From positions 124,001 through 188,000 of the forward strand of contig CAVEPA010000001.1 in NCBI GenBank assembly GCA_963617485.1: 64,000 bases of DNA, read 5' to 3'. The stretch is from UBA1757 sp963617485. Its GTDB lineage: Bacteria; Bacteroidota; Bacteroidia; Bacteroidales; UBA1402. How positions within the stretch are numbered: the stretch's first letter is position 1; every line of letters begins with the position of its first letter. The notes below the pieces were generated by a model, which worked only from the letters and a program-made list of their open reading frames with translations, ran no database searches and was not told the DNA's origin. Below, in pieces: positions 36,001 through 43,393 of this stretch. A program made the translations under genes and the position numbers.

Positions 36001-36749
36001 ACTTCCTGGCGGGTGTTCACGCAGATTAGGCGGTAATGCGCTTCGGCATCGTCCTCGTTGATAAAATGCACGTCGTTGGTGGCCACCAGCTTGATATTGT
36101 GCTTGCGGGCCAACTCCATCAAAACGGCATTCACTTTCTGCTGTTTGGGATAGGTGTCTTGGGCCGCATTGGGCACCGTGGGCTTATGGCGTTGCATCTC
36201 CAGATAGTAGTCGTCGCCGAAAAGGTTCTTGAACCACAGCACAGAAGCCTCGGCCTTGTCCAGTTCGTCCTGGAGTATATAGGAAGGCACCTCGCCGCCC
36301 AAACAGGCCGAGCAGCAAATGATGTCTTCGTGATATTTTTCCAAATCGGCGTGGTCGGTACGAGGCGTAAAGTAGAAGCCGTCCACCCAGGCACGCGACA
36401 CGATTTTAATCAAGTTCTTGTAGCCGTTCTTGTTCTTGGCCAAGAGGATAAGGTGCCAGCCGCTCCGGTCGCCGGCTTCCTTGCTCTTGTTTTCCTTGCC
36501 GTGACGTGCCACATACACCTCACATCCGATAATGGGCTTGAAGGGTTCCAAGCCTTCTTCCTTGCGGGCCTTGTTCTTTTTGCCCACATAATCGACAAGT
36601 TCCTTGATGGCAAACATATTGCCGTGGTCGGTAACGGCCATGGCGGGCATACCATCCTTGATGGCCTTGTCTACCAGACCCTTTACCGAAGCCTGGCCAT
36701 CGAGTATAGAGTATTGAGTATGAACGTGTAAGTGTACGAAATTCTCCAT
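33018..36749 (-). CDS. dnaE: DNA polymerase III alpha subunit
   Basis: A 1243-residue replicative polymerase. The N-terminal PHP domain begins FVHLHVHTQYSILDG (about 4-18). The palm carries the catalytic Asp pair in SLPDIDVDFDDDGRGRVLHW (about 460-480) and the third Asp region in MKKLGG/MDFLGLKTL stretches. The thumb/fingers include RPGPMDYIPDFIDRK (about 706-720), and a C-terminal OB fold follows. Length is typical for Bacteroidota DnaE. It copies the chromosome as part of the holoenzyme. A TAACTTTG element at 36782-36775 on the minus strand, 26 bases before the start, may be its promoter. Confidence 0.95.
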   Translation of the reverse strand: MENFVHLHVHTQYSILDGQASVKGLVDKAIKDGMPAMAVTDHGNMFAIKELVDYVGKKNKARKEEGLEPFKPIIGCEVYVARHGKENKSKEAGDRSGWHLILLAKNKNGYKNLIKIVSRAWVDGFYFTPRTDHADLEKYHEDIICCSACLGGEVPSYILQDELDKAEASVLWFKNLFGDDYYLEMQRHKPTVPNAAQDTYPKQQKVNAVLMELARKHNIKLVATNDVHFINEDDAEAHYRLICVNTRQEVGEATKMSYTKQEWFKTQEEMNQIFADVPEALSNTREIADKVEVYSINHDPILPNFQIPEDFGTEESYRQRFSEQDLFDEFTRDENGNVVLSQEKAEEKVKKLGGYDKLYRIKLEADYLAKLAWKGAEKNYGPKESMSDELKDRIKFELHIMKTMGFPGYFLIVQDFIRAAREELGVTVGPGRGSAAGSVVAYCLDITKVDPIKYDLLFERFLNPDRISLPDIDVDFDDDGRGRVLHWVENKYGKEKVAHIITYGTMATKSAIKDVARVEGLSVAESNRLAKLIPDRLMEPNTDKQLKINFENCLKHVPELKAEMESENPLVRETLKYAVQLEGNVRNTGVHACGVIIGRDDISDWVPVSTADDKVTGEKLLVTQYEGSVIESTGLIKMDFLGLKTLSVINEALKNIKLSRGEDIDIDKISLEDEATYKLYCKGQTTGTFQFESPGMQKYLRELQPSQFEDLIAMNALYRPGPMDYIPDFIDRKQGRKPIEYDIPIMEKYLKDTYGITVYQEQVMLLSRLLANFTRGESDTLRKAMGKKLKDKLDELKPKFISGGQANGHDAKVLEKIWADWEKFASYAFNKSHATCYSLVAYQTAYLKAHYPAEYMAAVMTRNIDDIKEVTKMMTECKSLGIDVLGPDINESSYHFMVNKDGNIRFGLGAIKGMGETAVSAIIEERDKNGPYRSIFDVVERVNLSACGSKNIETLAYAGAFDSFPDMIREQIAMANERGEIFLDTLMNYGVRFQEDKNNMFASIFGDEMQSVIARPALPPMPLNWSKLERLNKEKFYVGMYMSAHPLDEYYTFLHYVCNITLEKLANTANLQENHEYLFGCMVREVKELTNKKGDLWAIVTLEDYDSTYEYRFFSQDYAQWGGFLKKGNFLAMKGRYANRNRYSEEKEFRIHHVDLLSKTAETAIEKMQIALPLHFINEDFVDELVQQLRSHPGPVQFRLAVWDEDSLPHISARLTALKDRVNPSKELMGFFENLPLAGLRIN

Positions 36750-36790
36750 ATTATCCTAAGAAGTTGCGAGAGGACAAAGTTACTTTTTTC

Positions 36791-37825
36791 CTACAAAGAG
36801 ACCTCGCCGCAAAGCGAACATTCCAGATATTTTTTCACAGCTGCAACCGACAATCCCTGACCGAATAGATACATCAGTTTGGTGATGGCCGCTTCGGAGG
36901 TAATGTCGTAGCCGCTCACCACCCCCACCCGGCTCAAGTTGCTGCCCGTCTGGTAGAGTCCGCTCTGCACCCAACCGTTGACGCACTGCGTGACGTTCAC
37001 CACCAGCAGGCCGCCCTGTATGGCTTCGCGCAAGGCTTCCAGCACCTGGGCATCGCCCGATGCGTTGCCGGCACCATAGGTCTTGAGCACCACGGCGTTG
37101 ATGTCGGGGGTGGACAGCACATGCTTGATGGTAGAAGCCTTGATGCCGGGGAATAGCGTCAGGAACACCACATTGCAATCCATGTTATAATGCACCTTCA
37201 GGGGCAATTTGCCGGGCATACGGTAGAGCGCTTTCTCGTTGAAATGGATACCCAAGCCTATGCGGGCCAGTTCGGGATAGTTGTAACTTTTGAAGGCGTT
37301 GAAATTGTCGGCGCTGGCCTTGGTGCTGCGGTTGCCGCGCCAGAGGTAGTTCTCGAAGAGGATAGCCACTTCCTGCACCATAGGTTCGCCCTTGAGGTCT
37401 TTGGCCGCTGCCACCTGCAAAGCGGTAATCAGGTTTTCTTCGCCATCGGTGCGCACCTCGCCTATGGGCAGTTGCGAGCCGGTAATGATGACGGGCTTGT
37501 GCAGATTCTCCAGCATAAAGCTCAAGGCTGAAGCCGTATATGCCATGGTATCGGTGCCGTGCAAGATGACAAAACCATCGTAATTATCGTAGTTCTCCTC
37601 GATGGCGCGTGCCATTTCCGCCCAATGCGAAGGGTTCATATCGGAAGAGTCGATGGGCGGATCGAATTGCAGGTGATCGATGCGATAATCGAGTTTCTTC
37701 ACTTTGGGAACATTGTCTATCAAGTGGTCGAAATCGAAGGGAACCAAAGATTGGGTGGTCTCATCTTGTATCATGCCGATGGTTCCGCCCGTATAGATAA
37801 TCAGTATGTCAGCAGCTTGCGCCAT
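36791..37825 (-). CDS. ansA: L-asparaginase, type I
   Basis: A 344-residue cytoplasmic asparaginase (no signal peptide), which hydrolyses asparagine to aspartate and ammonia. The first catalytic Thr is in IIYTGGTIGMIQ (about 9-20). The second set is in VILHGTDTMAYTASALSFML (about 86-105), and GSQLPIGEVRTDGEENL (about 116-132) follows. The C-terminal segment VLKTYGAGNAS is also typical. It stands alone between dnaE and the divergent psd operon. A TATATTTG element at 37871-37864 on the minus strand may be its promoter. Confidence 0.92.
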   Translation of the reverse strand: MAQAADILIIYTGGTIGMIQDETTQSLVPFDFDHLIDNVPKVKKLDYRIDHLQFDPPIDSSDMNPSHWAEMARAIEENYDNYDGFVILHGTDTMAYTASALSFMLENLHKPVIITGSQLPIGEVRTDGEENLITALQVAAAKDLKGEPMVQEVAILFENYLWRGNRSTKASADNFNAFKSYNYPELARIGLGIHFNEKALYRMPGKLPLKVHYNMDCNVVFLTLFPGIKASTIKHVLSTPDINAVVLKTYGAGNASGDAQVLEALREAIQGGLLVVNVTQCVNGWVQSGLYQTGSNLSRVGVVSGYDITSEAAITKLMYLFGQGLSVAAVKKYLECSLCGEVSL

Positions 37826-37923
37826 AAGGGGAAAATCTTTAACTGTTTCTAAAAAGCCGAAGGCAAATATACTATTATTTCAAGTTTTATCTATCTTTGT
37901 CAGTCTTTGAATGACAATAAATT

Positions 37924-38607
37924 TTGAAGAAGTCTTTCGGTATACGCATACATAAGGAGGGCCGCAAACTTGTCGCCTACTTCCTGCTGGTTCTTGTCGT
38001 CATCAATCTGGCCTGTTTCATTTGGACGGGTGTCTATTTTGTGACGACCTTGGTCATTTCCGCCGTGCTGATGTTCTTCTTTGCCAACTTTTTCCGCAAT
38101 CCCAAACGCCTGCACAACACGGAAGACCCTTACGAAATCGTGGCTCCGGCCGATGGCAAAATTGTGGTGATTGAGCCGGTATTCGAAAACGAAGTGCTGC
38201 ACTGTCAATGCCTGCAACTGTCTATTTTCATGTCGGTTACCGATGTTCACGCCAACTGGTATCCTTTTCAGGGACGGGTGACTTATTACCGGCATCAGAA
38301 CGGACGCTACCAGGCGGCTTTCCTGCCCAAGTCGAGTACCGAAAACGAACGCAGCAGCATCGTGCTCAAAGCCGATATCAACGGACAGGACGTGCTGGTC
38401 AGACAGATTGCCGGAGCGATGGCAAGACGCATTGTCACCTACGCATACACAGGCAGACGCTGTTCTGTGAACGAGCACCTTGGCTTTATCAAGTTCGGTT
38501 CGCGTGTCGATTTGTATTTTCCTCTCGACAGCGTGGATATCTGCTGCAAGTTGGGCGATCATGTAAAAGGTAATACCAACGTAATAGCAAAATTCAGAAG
38601 ACAATGA
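37924..38607 (+). CDS. psd: phosphatidylserine decarboxylase
   Basis: A 227-residue enzyme making phosphatidylethanolamine from phosphatidylserine, of the short type. The start appears to be TTG at 37924 (M-K-K-S-F-G); the nearest upstream ATG is in another frame. An N-terminal membrane stretch (about 15-55) precedes the catalytic part. The family segments are EIVAPADGKIVVIEPVFENE, SIFMSVTDVHANWYP and the self-cleavage site HLGFIKFGSRVDLYFP, where the Ser becomes the pyruvoyl group. A TATCTTTG element lies at 37892-37899. The gene overlaps pssA by four bases, so the two steps of PE synthesis are coupled. Confidence 0.92.
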   Translation: MKKSFGIRIHKEGRKLVAYFLLVLVVINLACFIWTGVYFVTTLVISAVLMFFFANFFRNPKRLHNTEDPYEIVAPADGKIVVIEPVFENEVLHCQCLQLSIFMSVTDVHANWYPFQGRVTYYRHQNGRYQAAFLPKSSTENERSSIVLKADINGQDVLVRQIAGAMARRIVTYAYTGRRCSVNEHLGFIKFGSRVDLYFPLDSVDICCKLGDHVKGNTNVIAKFRRQ

Positions 38608-39284
38608 GAAAACATCTTGCGAATGCCATCACTTGCCTGAATGTGCTGGCGGGCAGCGTAGCTGTCGTTTTTGCCTTGGAAGGCCGTTATACCCTGGCAG
38701 CCTGCTGCATTGCACTGGCGGCCGTGTTCGACTTTCTGGACGGTTTCACCGCGCGTCTGCTCAAAGCGGTTTCGGCTATGGGCAAAGAGCTCGATTCGCT
38801 CTGCGATATGGTGAGTTTCGGGCTTGCACCTGCCTTGGTGGCTTTCCACTACATGCAGCAACTTGGCGGGCCGTGGTGCTGGGTTGCACTGTTGATGGCG
38901 GCTTTCTCGGCCCTGCGTCTGGCCAAATTCAACCTCGATGAGAGACAGACCTCTTCTTTTATCGGACTGGCCACGCCTGCCAACGCTATCTTTTGGGTTT
39001 TCGGCATTGCCGGCCTGAGCGAAGCGGGCGTTTATACGCCTCCCGTTTGGTGTCTGGCCTTGCTCTGCCTGTTCTCGTGCTGGATGCTGGTGTCGCCCCT
39101 GCCGATGTTCTCGCTTAAATTCAAGAACCTGCGTTTTCAAGACAACGCCATCCGTTATATTTTCCTTTTGGGCTGCATCGCCCTGGTGCTGCGTCTGACG
39201 TGGCTGGGCGTAGCGCTGTGCATTGTATGGTATACCCTACTTTGCCTGCTCAATCTGATAACCGTTAAAAGCAAAAGGTCATGA
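38604..39284 (+). CDS. pssA: CDP-diacylglycerol-serine O-phosphatidyltransferase
   Basis: A 226-residue inner-membrane enzyme that makes phosphatidylserine from CDP-diacylglycerol and serine. The CDP-alcohol transferase motif D-G-x2-A-R-x8-G-x3-D-x3-D is intact (DGFTARLLKAVSAMGKELDS, about 50-69, continuing to the last Asp). About seven hydrophobic segments follow the pattern of the family. The ATG overlaps the psd stop (ATGA) and its own end overlaps the next small gene by four bases, forming a tightly packed operon. Confidence 0.94.
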   Translation: MRKHLANAITCLNVLAGSVAVVFALEGRYTLAACCIALAAVFDFLDGFTARLLKAVSAMGKELDSLCDMVSFGLAPALVAFHYMQQLGGPWCWVALLMAAFSALRLAKFNLDERQTSSFIGLATPANAIFWVFGIAGLSEAGVYTPPVWCLALLCLFSCWMLVSPLPMFSLKFKNLRFQDNAIRYIFLLGCIALVLRLTWLGVALCIVWYTLLCLLNLITVKSKRS

Positions 39285-39499
39285 GTAAGAAGAACAGCAG
39301 CAAGAAGAAGCCTATCCGCAAGATTCTCAGCAAGAAACGCGACAAACGCATTGTTTTCCAACTGAACGAGCCCGAGTTTGATGCTTTGAGCGTCTACTGC
39401 AAGCGCTATCATGTGAGCAACCGTTCGGAATTTATCCGCCGTACCTTGCTCAGCAAGATTTCCAAGACTTTTGTTGAAGATTATCCTACCCTATTCTGA
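39281..39499 (+). CDS. small basic conserved protein, possible ribbon-helix-helix
   Basis: A 72-residue basic protein with a Lys-rich N-terminus (about 1-22). A short core follows (RIVFQLNEPEFDALSVYCK to VSNRSEFIRRTLLS, about 23-57) whose beta-helix-helix pattern resembles ribbon-helix-helix DNA-binding domains. It overlaps pssA by four bases and is 12 bases before tadA. Function is unknown; a nucleic-acid role is a guess from composition. Confidence 0.65.
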   Translation: MSKKNSSKKKPIRKILSKKRDKRIVFQLNEPEFDALSVYCKRYHVSNRSEFIRRTLLSKISKTFVEDYPTLF

Positions 39500-39511
39500 T
39501 TTTTTATCGCC

Positions 39512-39943
39512 ATGAAACACGAAGATTACATGAAACTGGCCTTGCAAGAGGCCCGCTACGCCTACGATGAGGGGGAAATTCCCGTAGGAGCCGTGGTGGT
39601 TTGCCAAGAGCGTGTCATTGCCCGCGCACACAACCTTTGCGAGCGGCTGCAAGATGTTACGGCGCATGCCGAAATTCAGGCTATCACGGCTGCTGCCTCA
39701 TGGCTTGGTGCCAAATACCTGACCGATTGCACGCTATATGTTACCGTAGAACCCTGCACCATGTGCGCGGGCGCCATTGCCTGGGCCCAATGCGCCAGAG
39801 TGGTTTACGGAGCCCCCGACCCCAAGCGCGGCTATACGGTATTGGCACCCCATGCCCTGCATCCCAGAACAGAGGTGATTGGCGGAGTGCTCAGCGAGGA
39901 CTGCGCTGTGCTGGTCAAGTCGTTTTTCCAAGCCAAGCGCTGA
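39512..39943 (+). CDS. tadA: tRNA-specific adenosine deaminase TadA
   Basis: A 143-residue zinc deaminase that converts adenosine to inosine at position 34 of tRNA-Arg(ACG). The zinc site is complete: HAEIQAI (His and catalytic Glu near 53-55) and EPCTMCAGAIAWAQ (Cys near 83 and 86). The usual C-terminal half (VVYGAPDPKRGY) is present. It may act on free nucleosides in some relatives, but its size and motifs favour TadA. The next gene starts 2 bases after its stop. Confidence 0.92.
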   Translation: MKHEDYMKLALQEARYAYDEGEIPVGAVVVCQERVIARAHNLCERLQDVTAHAEIQAITAAASWLGAKYLTDCTLYVTVEPCTMCAGAIAWAQCARVVYGAPDPKRGYTVLAPHALHPRTEVIGGVLSEDCAVLVKSFFQAKR

Positions 39944-39945
39944 CC

Positions 39946-40314
39946 ATGGCACAACAGCAATTTGTGGGCAAGTCGGGCGAAGACTTGGCTGCCGCCTATC
40001 TCGAAAACAAGGGTTACCGCATACTGGAACGCAACTGGCACGCCGGACACAAGGAGCTGGACATCATCGCTCTGGACGGGCAGATGCTGGTGGTTGTAGA
40101 GGTGAAAACGCGCAGCAGCGAACTTTACGAAGAGCCTTGGCAAGCCGTTACGGCAATGAAAATCAGGCGCAGTGTGCAGGCCGCCAACTATTATATCAGA
40201 CGGAACGCCATCGACCTTGAAGTGCGTTTCGACATTGTTTCCATAGTTTACCGGGCCGATGGCGGGCATAGCATCGAGCATATCGAAGATGCCTTCACGG
40301 CCTTGATTGATTGA
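39946..40314 (+). CDS. YraN family (UPF0102) endonuclease-like protein
   Basis: A 122-residue protein starting at ATG 39946 (MAQQQFVGKSGEDLAAAYLENKGYRILERNW). The family core HKELDIIALDGQMLVVVEVKTRSS (about 36-59) carries the Asp and Glu-x-Lys of a PD-(D/E)XK nuclease fold. It is placed with DNA or RNA maintenance genes in many genomes, but its target is not known. It lies between tadA and birA, with gaps of two bases each, in a packed operon. Confidence 0.9.
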   Translation: MAQQQFVGKSGEDLAAAYLENKGYRILERNWHAGHKELDIIALDGQMLVVVEVKTRSSELYEEPWQAVTAMKIRRSVQAANYYIRRNAIDLEVRFDIVSIVYRADGGHSIEHIEDAFTALID

Positions 40315-40316
40315 TT

Positions 40317-41123
40317 ATGAAGCACATACGTTACAAGGAAGTATCATCCACCTCGGCGGTGATGAACGAGTGGCTGCGGAGCGAAGCGGAGCAGCCCCTT
40401 GCTCACGGCACAGTGCTCAGCGCCGCGTTTCAAGGCGCCGGCCATGGGCAGATGGGCAATGGCTGGGAGTCGGAGGCCGGCGCCAACGCCACCTTCAGCA
40501 TCGCCCTTAGAGCCTTGCACTGGCCGGCCGAAGAACATTTTGCCATCACCCAAGCCGTTTCGCTGGCGCTGACCGACTATCTGCTGGCCCACGACGAACT
40601 ACTTCCGCCGCAAGCCCGGCCTTGGCTGAAAATCAAATGGCCCAACGACCTCTATGTGCAAGACGGCAAGCTTTCGGGCATCCTTATCGAAAGCCTGCTC
40701 TCGGGACGCTTCATTCAAGACTGCATCTGTGGTGTAGGGCTCAATGTCAACCAGTGTGTATTTCTGAGCGATGCGCCCAACCCCAGGTCGTTGCGGCAGG
40801 TGGCCGGGCGCTGCCCGGCCACCTGCCGCAACGCCTTCCCCTTGGACGAAGCCGCCATGGTGCAGCTCATCGAGGGTTTGGCGCAAAGCGTCCTCCACAA
40901 CATCGATAACTTGTGCAGCGGCCGCTTGAGCCGTCAACAGTTGCAAGAGCAGTACCTGCAGCGACTCTATCGTTACAAGAGTTGGCACGAATACCAAGAC
41001 CAAGACGGCCGCTTCGAGGCCCGCATTGTTGACGTTCTGCTCGACGGACGCCTGCAATTGGAGAAAAAAGCCGGAGGCGAGCTAAAAAATTACGCCCTCA
41101 AACAAGTGCGTTTTGTCATATAA
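40317..41123 (+). CDS. birA: biotin-protein ligase
   Basis: A 268-residue ligase without an N-terminal DNA-binding domain. It attaches biotin to carrier lysines such as those of the double-domain protein at 3818. The start is ATG 40317, 2 bases after the previous stop. The catalytic domain shows VLSAAFQGAGHGQMGNGWESEAG (adenylate loop), ITQAVSLALTDYL, IKWPNDLYVQDGKLSGILIE and CGVGLNVNQ. The first Arg of the usual G-R-G loop is His here. Two palindromic DNA elements lie inside: 40372-40398 and 40789-40833. The latter encodes extra residues (RCPATCRN) where relatives are shorter. Confidence 0.9.
   Translation: MKHIRYKEVSSTSAVMNEWLRSEAEQPLAHGTVLSAAFQGAGHGQMGNGWESEAGANATFSIALRALHWPAEEHFAITQAVSLALTDYLLAHDELLPPQARPWLKIKWPNDLYVQDGKLSGILIESLLSGRFIQDCICGVGLNVNQCVFLSDAPNPRSLRQVAGRCPATCRNAFPLDEAAMVQLIEGLAQSVLHNIDNLCSGRLSRQQLQEQYLQRLYRYKSWHEYQDQDGRFEARIVDVLLDGRLQLEKKAGGELKNYALKQVRFVI
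40372..40398 (+). repeat. 27-base palindromic element in birA, identical to one in aroA
   Basis: The bases from GGCTGC through core GGAGCGAAGCGGAGC to GCCCC are identical to the minus-strand copy at 27577-27603. Here the reading frame gives LRSEAEQP, replacing the variable linker after the first helix of the ligase. Confidence 0.95.
40789..40833. repeat. perfect 21-bp inverted repeat inside birA
   Basis: Arms 40789-40809 and 40813-40833 are exact complements around GCT. The first arm encodes SLRQVAG, which matches the family. The second encodes CPATCRNA, which looks like an inverted copy added to the protein. Confidence 0.96.
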
Positions 41124-41160
41124 TTATACCTTTGCAAAAATATCGGTTTAACAGTTTCGT

Positions 41161-41871
41161 ATGGAAAAATATCATCGCATTTTGCTGAAACTGAGCGGCG
41201 AGTCGCTCATGGGCAAGAACCAGTACGGCATCGACCCCGAACGTCTGGCCGAGTACGCTCAGCAAATCAAGGAAATAGCCCAATTGGGCATACAGGTAGG
41301 CATCGTTATCGGCGGCGGCAACATCTTCCGTGGCCTCAGCGGAGCCGCCAAAGGATTCGAGCGCGTCAAGGGCGACCAGATGGGTATGCTGGCCACCGTC
41401 ATCAACAGTCTGGCTTTGTGTTCGGCCCTGGAAAGCATCGGCGCCAAAGCCCGCGTGCTGACGGCCGTCCGCATGGAACCCATCGGTGAATTTTACAGCA
41501 AGACCCGCGCCTTGGAATGCCTCGACAAGGGCGAAATCGTCATTTTCTCCTGCGGCACCGGCAGCCCCTACTTCACCACCGACACGGGTTCGTCGCTGCG
41601 CGGCATAGAAATAGAGGCCGATGTCATGCTCAAAGGCACCCGCGTGGACGGCATCTACACGGCCGACCCCGAAAAAGACCCCACCGCCGTCAAGTACGAT
41701 GATATCACCTACGACGAAATCTACATCAAGGGCCTGAAGGTGATGGACCTTACCGCCACCACCATGTGCAAGGAGAACAACCTGCCCATCATCGTGTTCA
41801 ACATGGACAAGCCCGGCAATCTGAAAAAGGTGCTCACCGAAGGGGGCATCGGCACATTAGTACATAATTAA
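41161..41871 (+). CDS. pyrH: UMP kinase
   Basis: A 236-residue cytoplasmic kinase of the amino-acid kinase fold, converting UMP to UDP. Family motifs include ILLKLSGESLMG near the N-terminus, IGGGNIFRG (about 47-55), DQMGMLATVINSLAL (about 72-86), FSCGTGSPYFTTDTG (about 130-144) and DGIYTADPEKDP (about 163-174). It is followed by frr with a 15-base gap, a gene order seen in many bacteria. A TACCTTTG element at 41127-41134 may add a promoter before it. Confidence 0.95.
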   Translation: MEKYHRILLKLSGESLMGKNQYGIDPERLAEYAQQIKEIAQLGIQVGIVIGGGNIFRGLSGAAKGFERVKGDQMGMLATVINSLALCSALESIGAKARVLTAVRMEPIGEFYSKTRALECLDKGEIVIFSCGTGSPYFTTDTGSSLRGIEIEADVMLKGTRVDGIYTADPEKDPTAVKYDDITYDEIYIKGLKVMDLTATTMCKENNLPIIVFNMDKPGNLKKVLTEGGIGTLVHN

Positions 41872-41886
41872 CAAAGCATAAACAAC

Positions 41887-42450
41887 ATGAACGAAGAAGC
41901 CACTCTCCTTATTTCCATGGCGGAAGAAAGTATGGAACAGACCATACAGCACGTAGAGAAAACCCTGTCGCGCATCCGTGCAGGCAAGGCCAGTGTCAAC
42001 CTCTTGGACGGCATCCGTGTCGACTATTACGGCACCATGAGCCCGCTCGCCAACATCGCCAACCTGTCCACTCCCGATGCCAAGACCATCACCATCCAAC
42101 CTTGGGAAAAGTCGATGATCAAGCCTATCGAGAAAGCCATTCTGGCTTCCGAGTTGGGCATCACACCCGCCAACAACGGCGAAACCATCCACTTGACCAT
42201 TCCCCCGCTCACCGAAGAACGCCGCCGCAACCTGGCCAAACAGGTGCGTCAGGAATCGGAAGACGGCAAAATAAGCATCCGCAACACCCGCCGCGACACC
42301 ATCGACTCCATCAAGAAACTGGTGAAAGACGGTTTATCGGAAGACATGGGCAAAGACTTCGAAGCTTCCATTCAGAAGAGCCACGACAAGTACATCAAGC
42401 GCATCGATGAAATCGTAGCCGAGAAGGAAAAGGAAATTATGACCGTTTAG
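41887..42450 (+). CDS. frr: ribosome recycling factor
   Basis: A 187-residue two-domain protein, normal length for ribosome recycling factor, which splits post-termination ribosomes with EF-G. The long-helix domain and the beta domain show RIRAGKASVNLLDGIRVDYYGTMSPLANIANLS (about 32-64), IQPWEKSMIKPIEKAI, LTEERRRNLAKQVRQESEDGKISIRNTRRDT (about 107-137). It lies 3 bases before rsgA. Confidence 0.96.
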   Translation: MNEEATLLISMAEESMEQTIQHVEKTLSRIRAGKASVNLLDGIRVDYYGTMSPLANIANLSTPDAKTITIQPWEKSMIKPIEKAILASELGITPANNGETIHLTIPPLTEERRRNLAKQVRQESEDGKISIRNTRRDTIDSIKKLVKDGLSEDMGKDFEASIQKSHDKYIKRIDEIVAEKEKEIMTV

Positions 42451-42453
42451 TGC

Positions 42454-43383
42454 GTGAGAGCTTTAGTCATCAAGAACACGGGCAGCGATTTTGTGGCGCG
42501 CACCTGCGAGGGTCAGGACATCACCTGTAAAATCAAGGGTAATTTCCGCATCAAGGGGCTGAAAAGCACCAATCCGGTAGCCATCGGCGATTGGGTGGAA
42601 CTGAGCGAAAGCAAGGGCAACTACCTTATTTCCGGCATTGAAGAACGTCGCAACTACATTGTGCGCAAGCCCGCCAACTTGTCCAAACAGCTGCATATCA
42701 TTGCCGCCAATATGGACCTCGCGCTCTTGGTGGTCAGTCTAAGGCTTCCCGAAACCAATCTGGTATTCATCGACAGGTTTCTGGCCACTTGCGAAGCCTA
42801 CCGCGTGCCGGCCTGCCTAGTGTTCAACAAAATCGACCTTTATACCACAGCCGATCTTGACTATCTGCAAGCGCTCAAGCTTATGTATGGTCAGATCGGC
42901 TATACTTGTTTCGAGATTTCTGCACTGAAGGGCGAAGGCATCCAGGCGCTGAAAGCCCATATCCAAGGCAAAATATGCCTGCTTTCGGGCAATTCCGGCG
43001 TGGGCAAATCGTCTCTGCTCAATGCCCTATGTCCCGACATTCACGCCAAAACGGGCGATATTTCGGACTATCACCAGACGGGCAAACACACTACTTCTTT
43101 CTCGGAAATGTACAGTCTGGGGCAGGACACTTATGTCATCGACACGCCCGGCATCAAGGGATTCAACACTTTCGATATGCAAGAGGAGGAAGTGAGCCAT
43201 TATTTCCCGGAAATTTTCCGAGCTTCGGCAGGCTGCAAATATCACAACTGCAGCCATCGCCACGAACCGGGCTGCGCCGTACAAGAGGCTTTGGCACAGC
43301 ACCTTATCAGCGAATCGCGCTACCGCAGCTACCTAAGCATTATGGAAGACGCCAACGAGGGCAAATACCGCGAAGCCGACTAA
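42454..43383 (+). CDS. rsgA: small ribosomal subunit GTPase RsgA
   Basis: A 309-residue assembly GTPase for the 30S subunit, starting at GTG 42454, 3 bases after frr. The N-terminal OB domain (about 1-65) is followed by the circularly permuted GTPase. NKID motif (VFNKIDLY) comes first, then the P-loop LLSGNSGVGKSSLLNAL (about 171-187) and DTPGIKGFNTF. The C-terminal zinc segment is CKYHNCSHRHEPGC (about 261-274). Confidence 0.95.
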   Translation: MRALVIKNTGSDFVARTCEGQDITCKIKGNFRIKGLKSTNPVAIGDWVELSESKGNYLISGIEERRNYIVRKPANLSKQLHIIAANMDLALLVVSLRLPETNLVFIDRFLATCEAYRVPACLVFNKIDLYTTADLDYLQALKLMYGQIGYTCFEISALKGEGIQALKAHIQGKICLLSGNSGVGKSSLLNALCPDIHAKTGDISDYHQTGKHTTSFSEMYSLGQDTYVIDTPGIKGFNTFDMQEEEVSHYFPEIFRASAGCKYHNCSHRHEPGCAVQEALAQHLISESRYRSYLSIMEDANEGKYREAD

Positions 43384-43393
43384 GCAATCCGTT

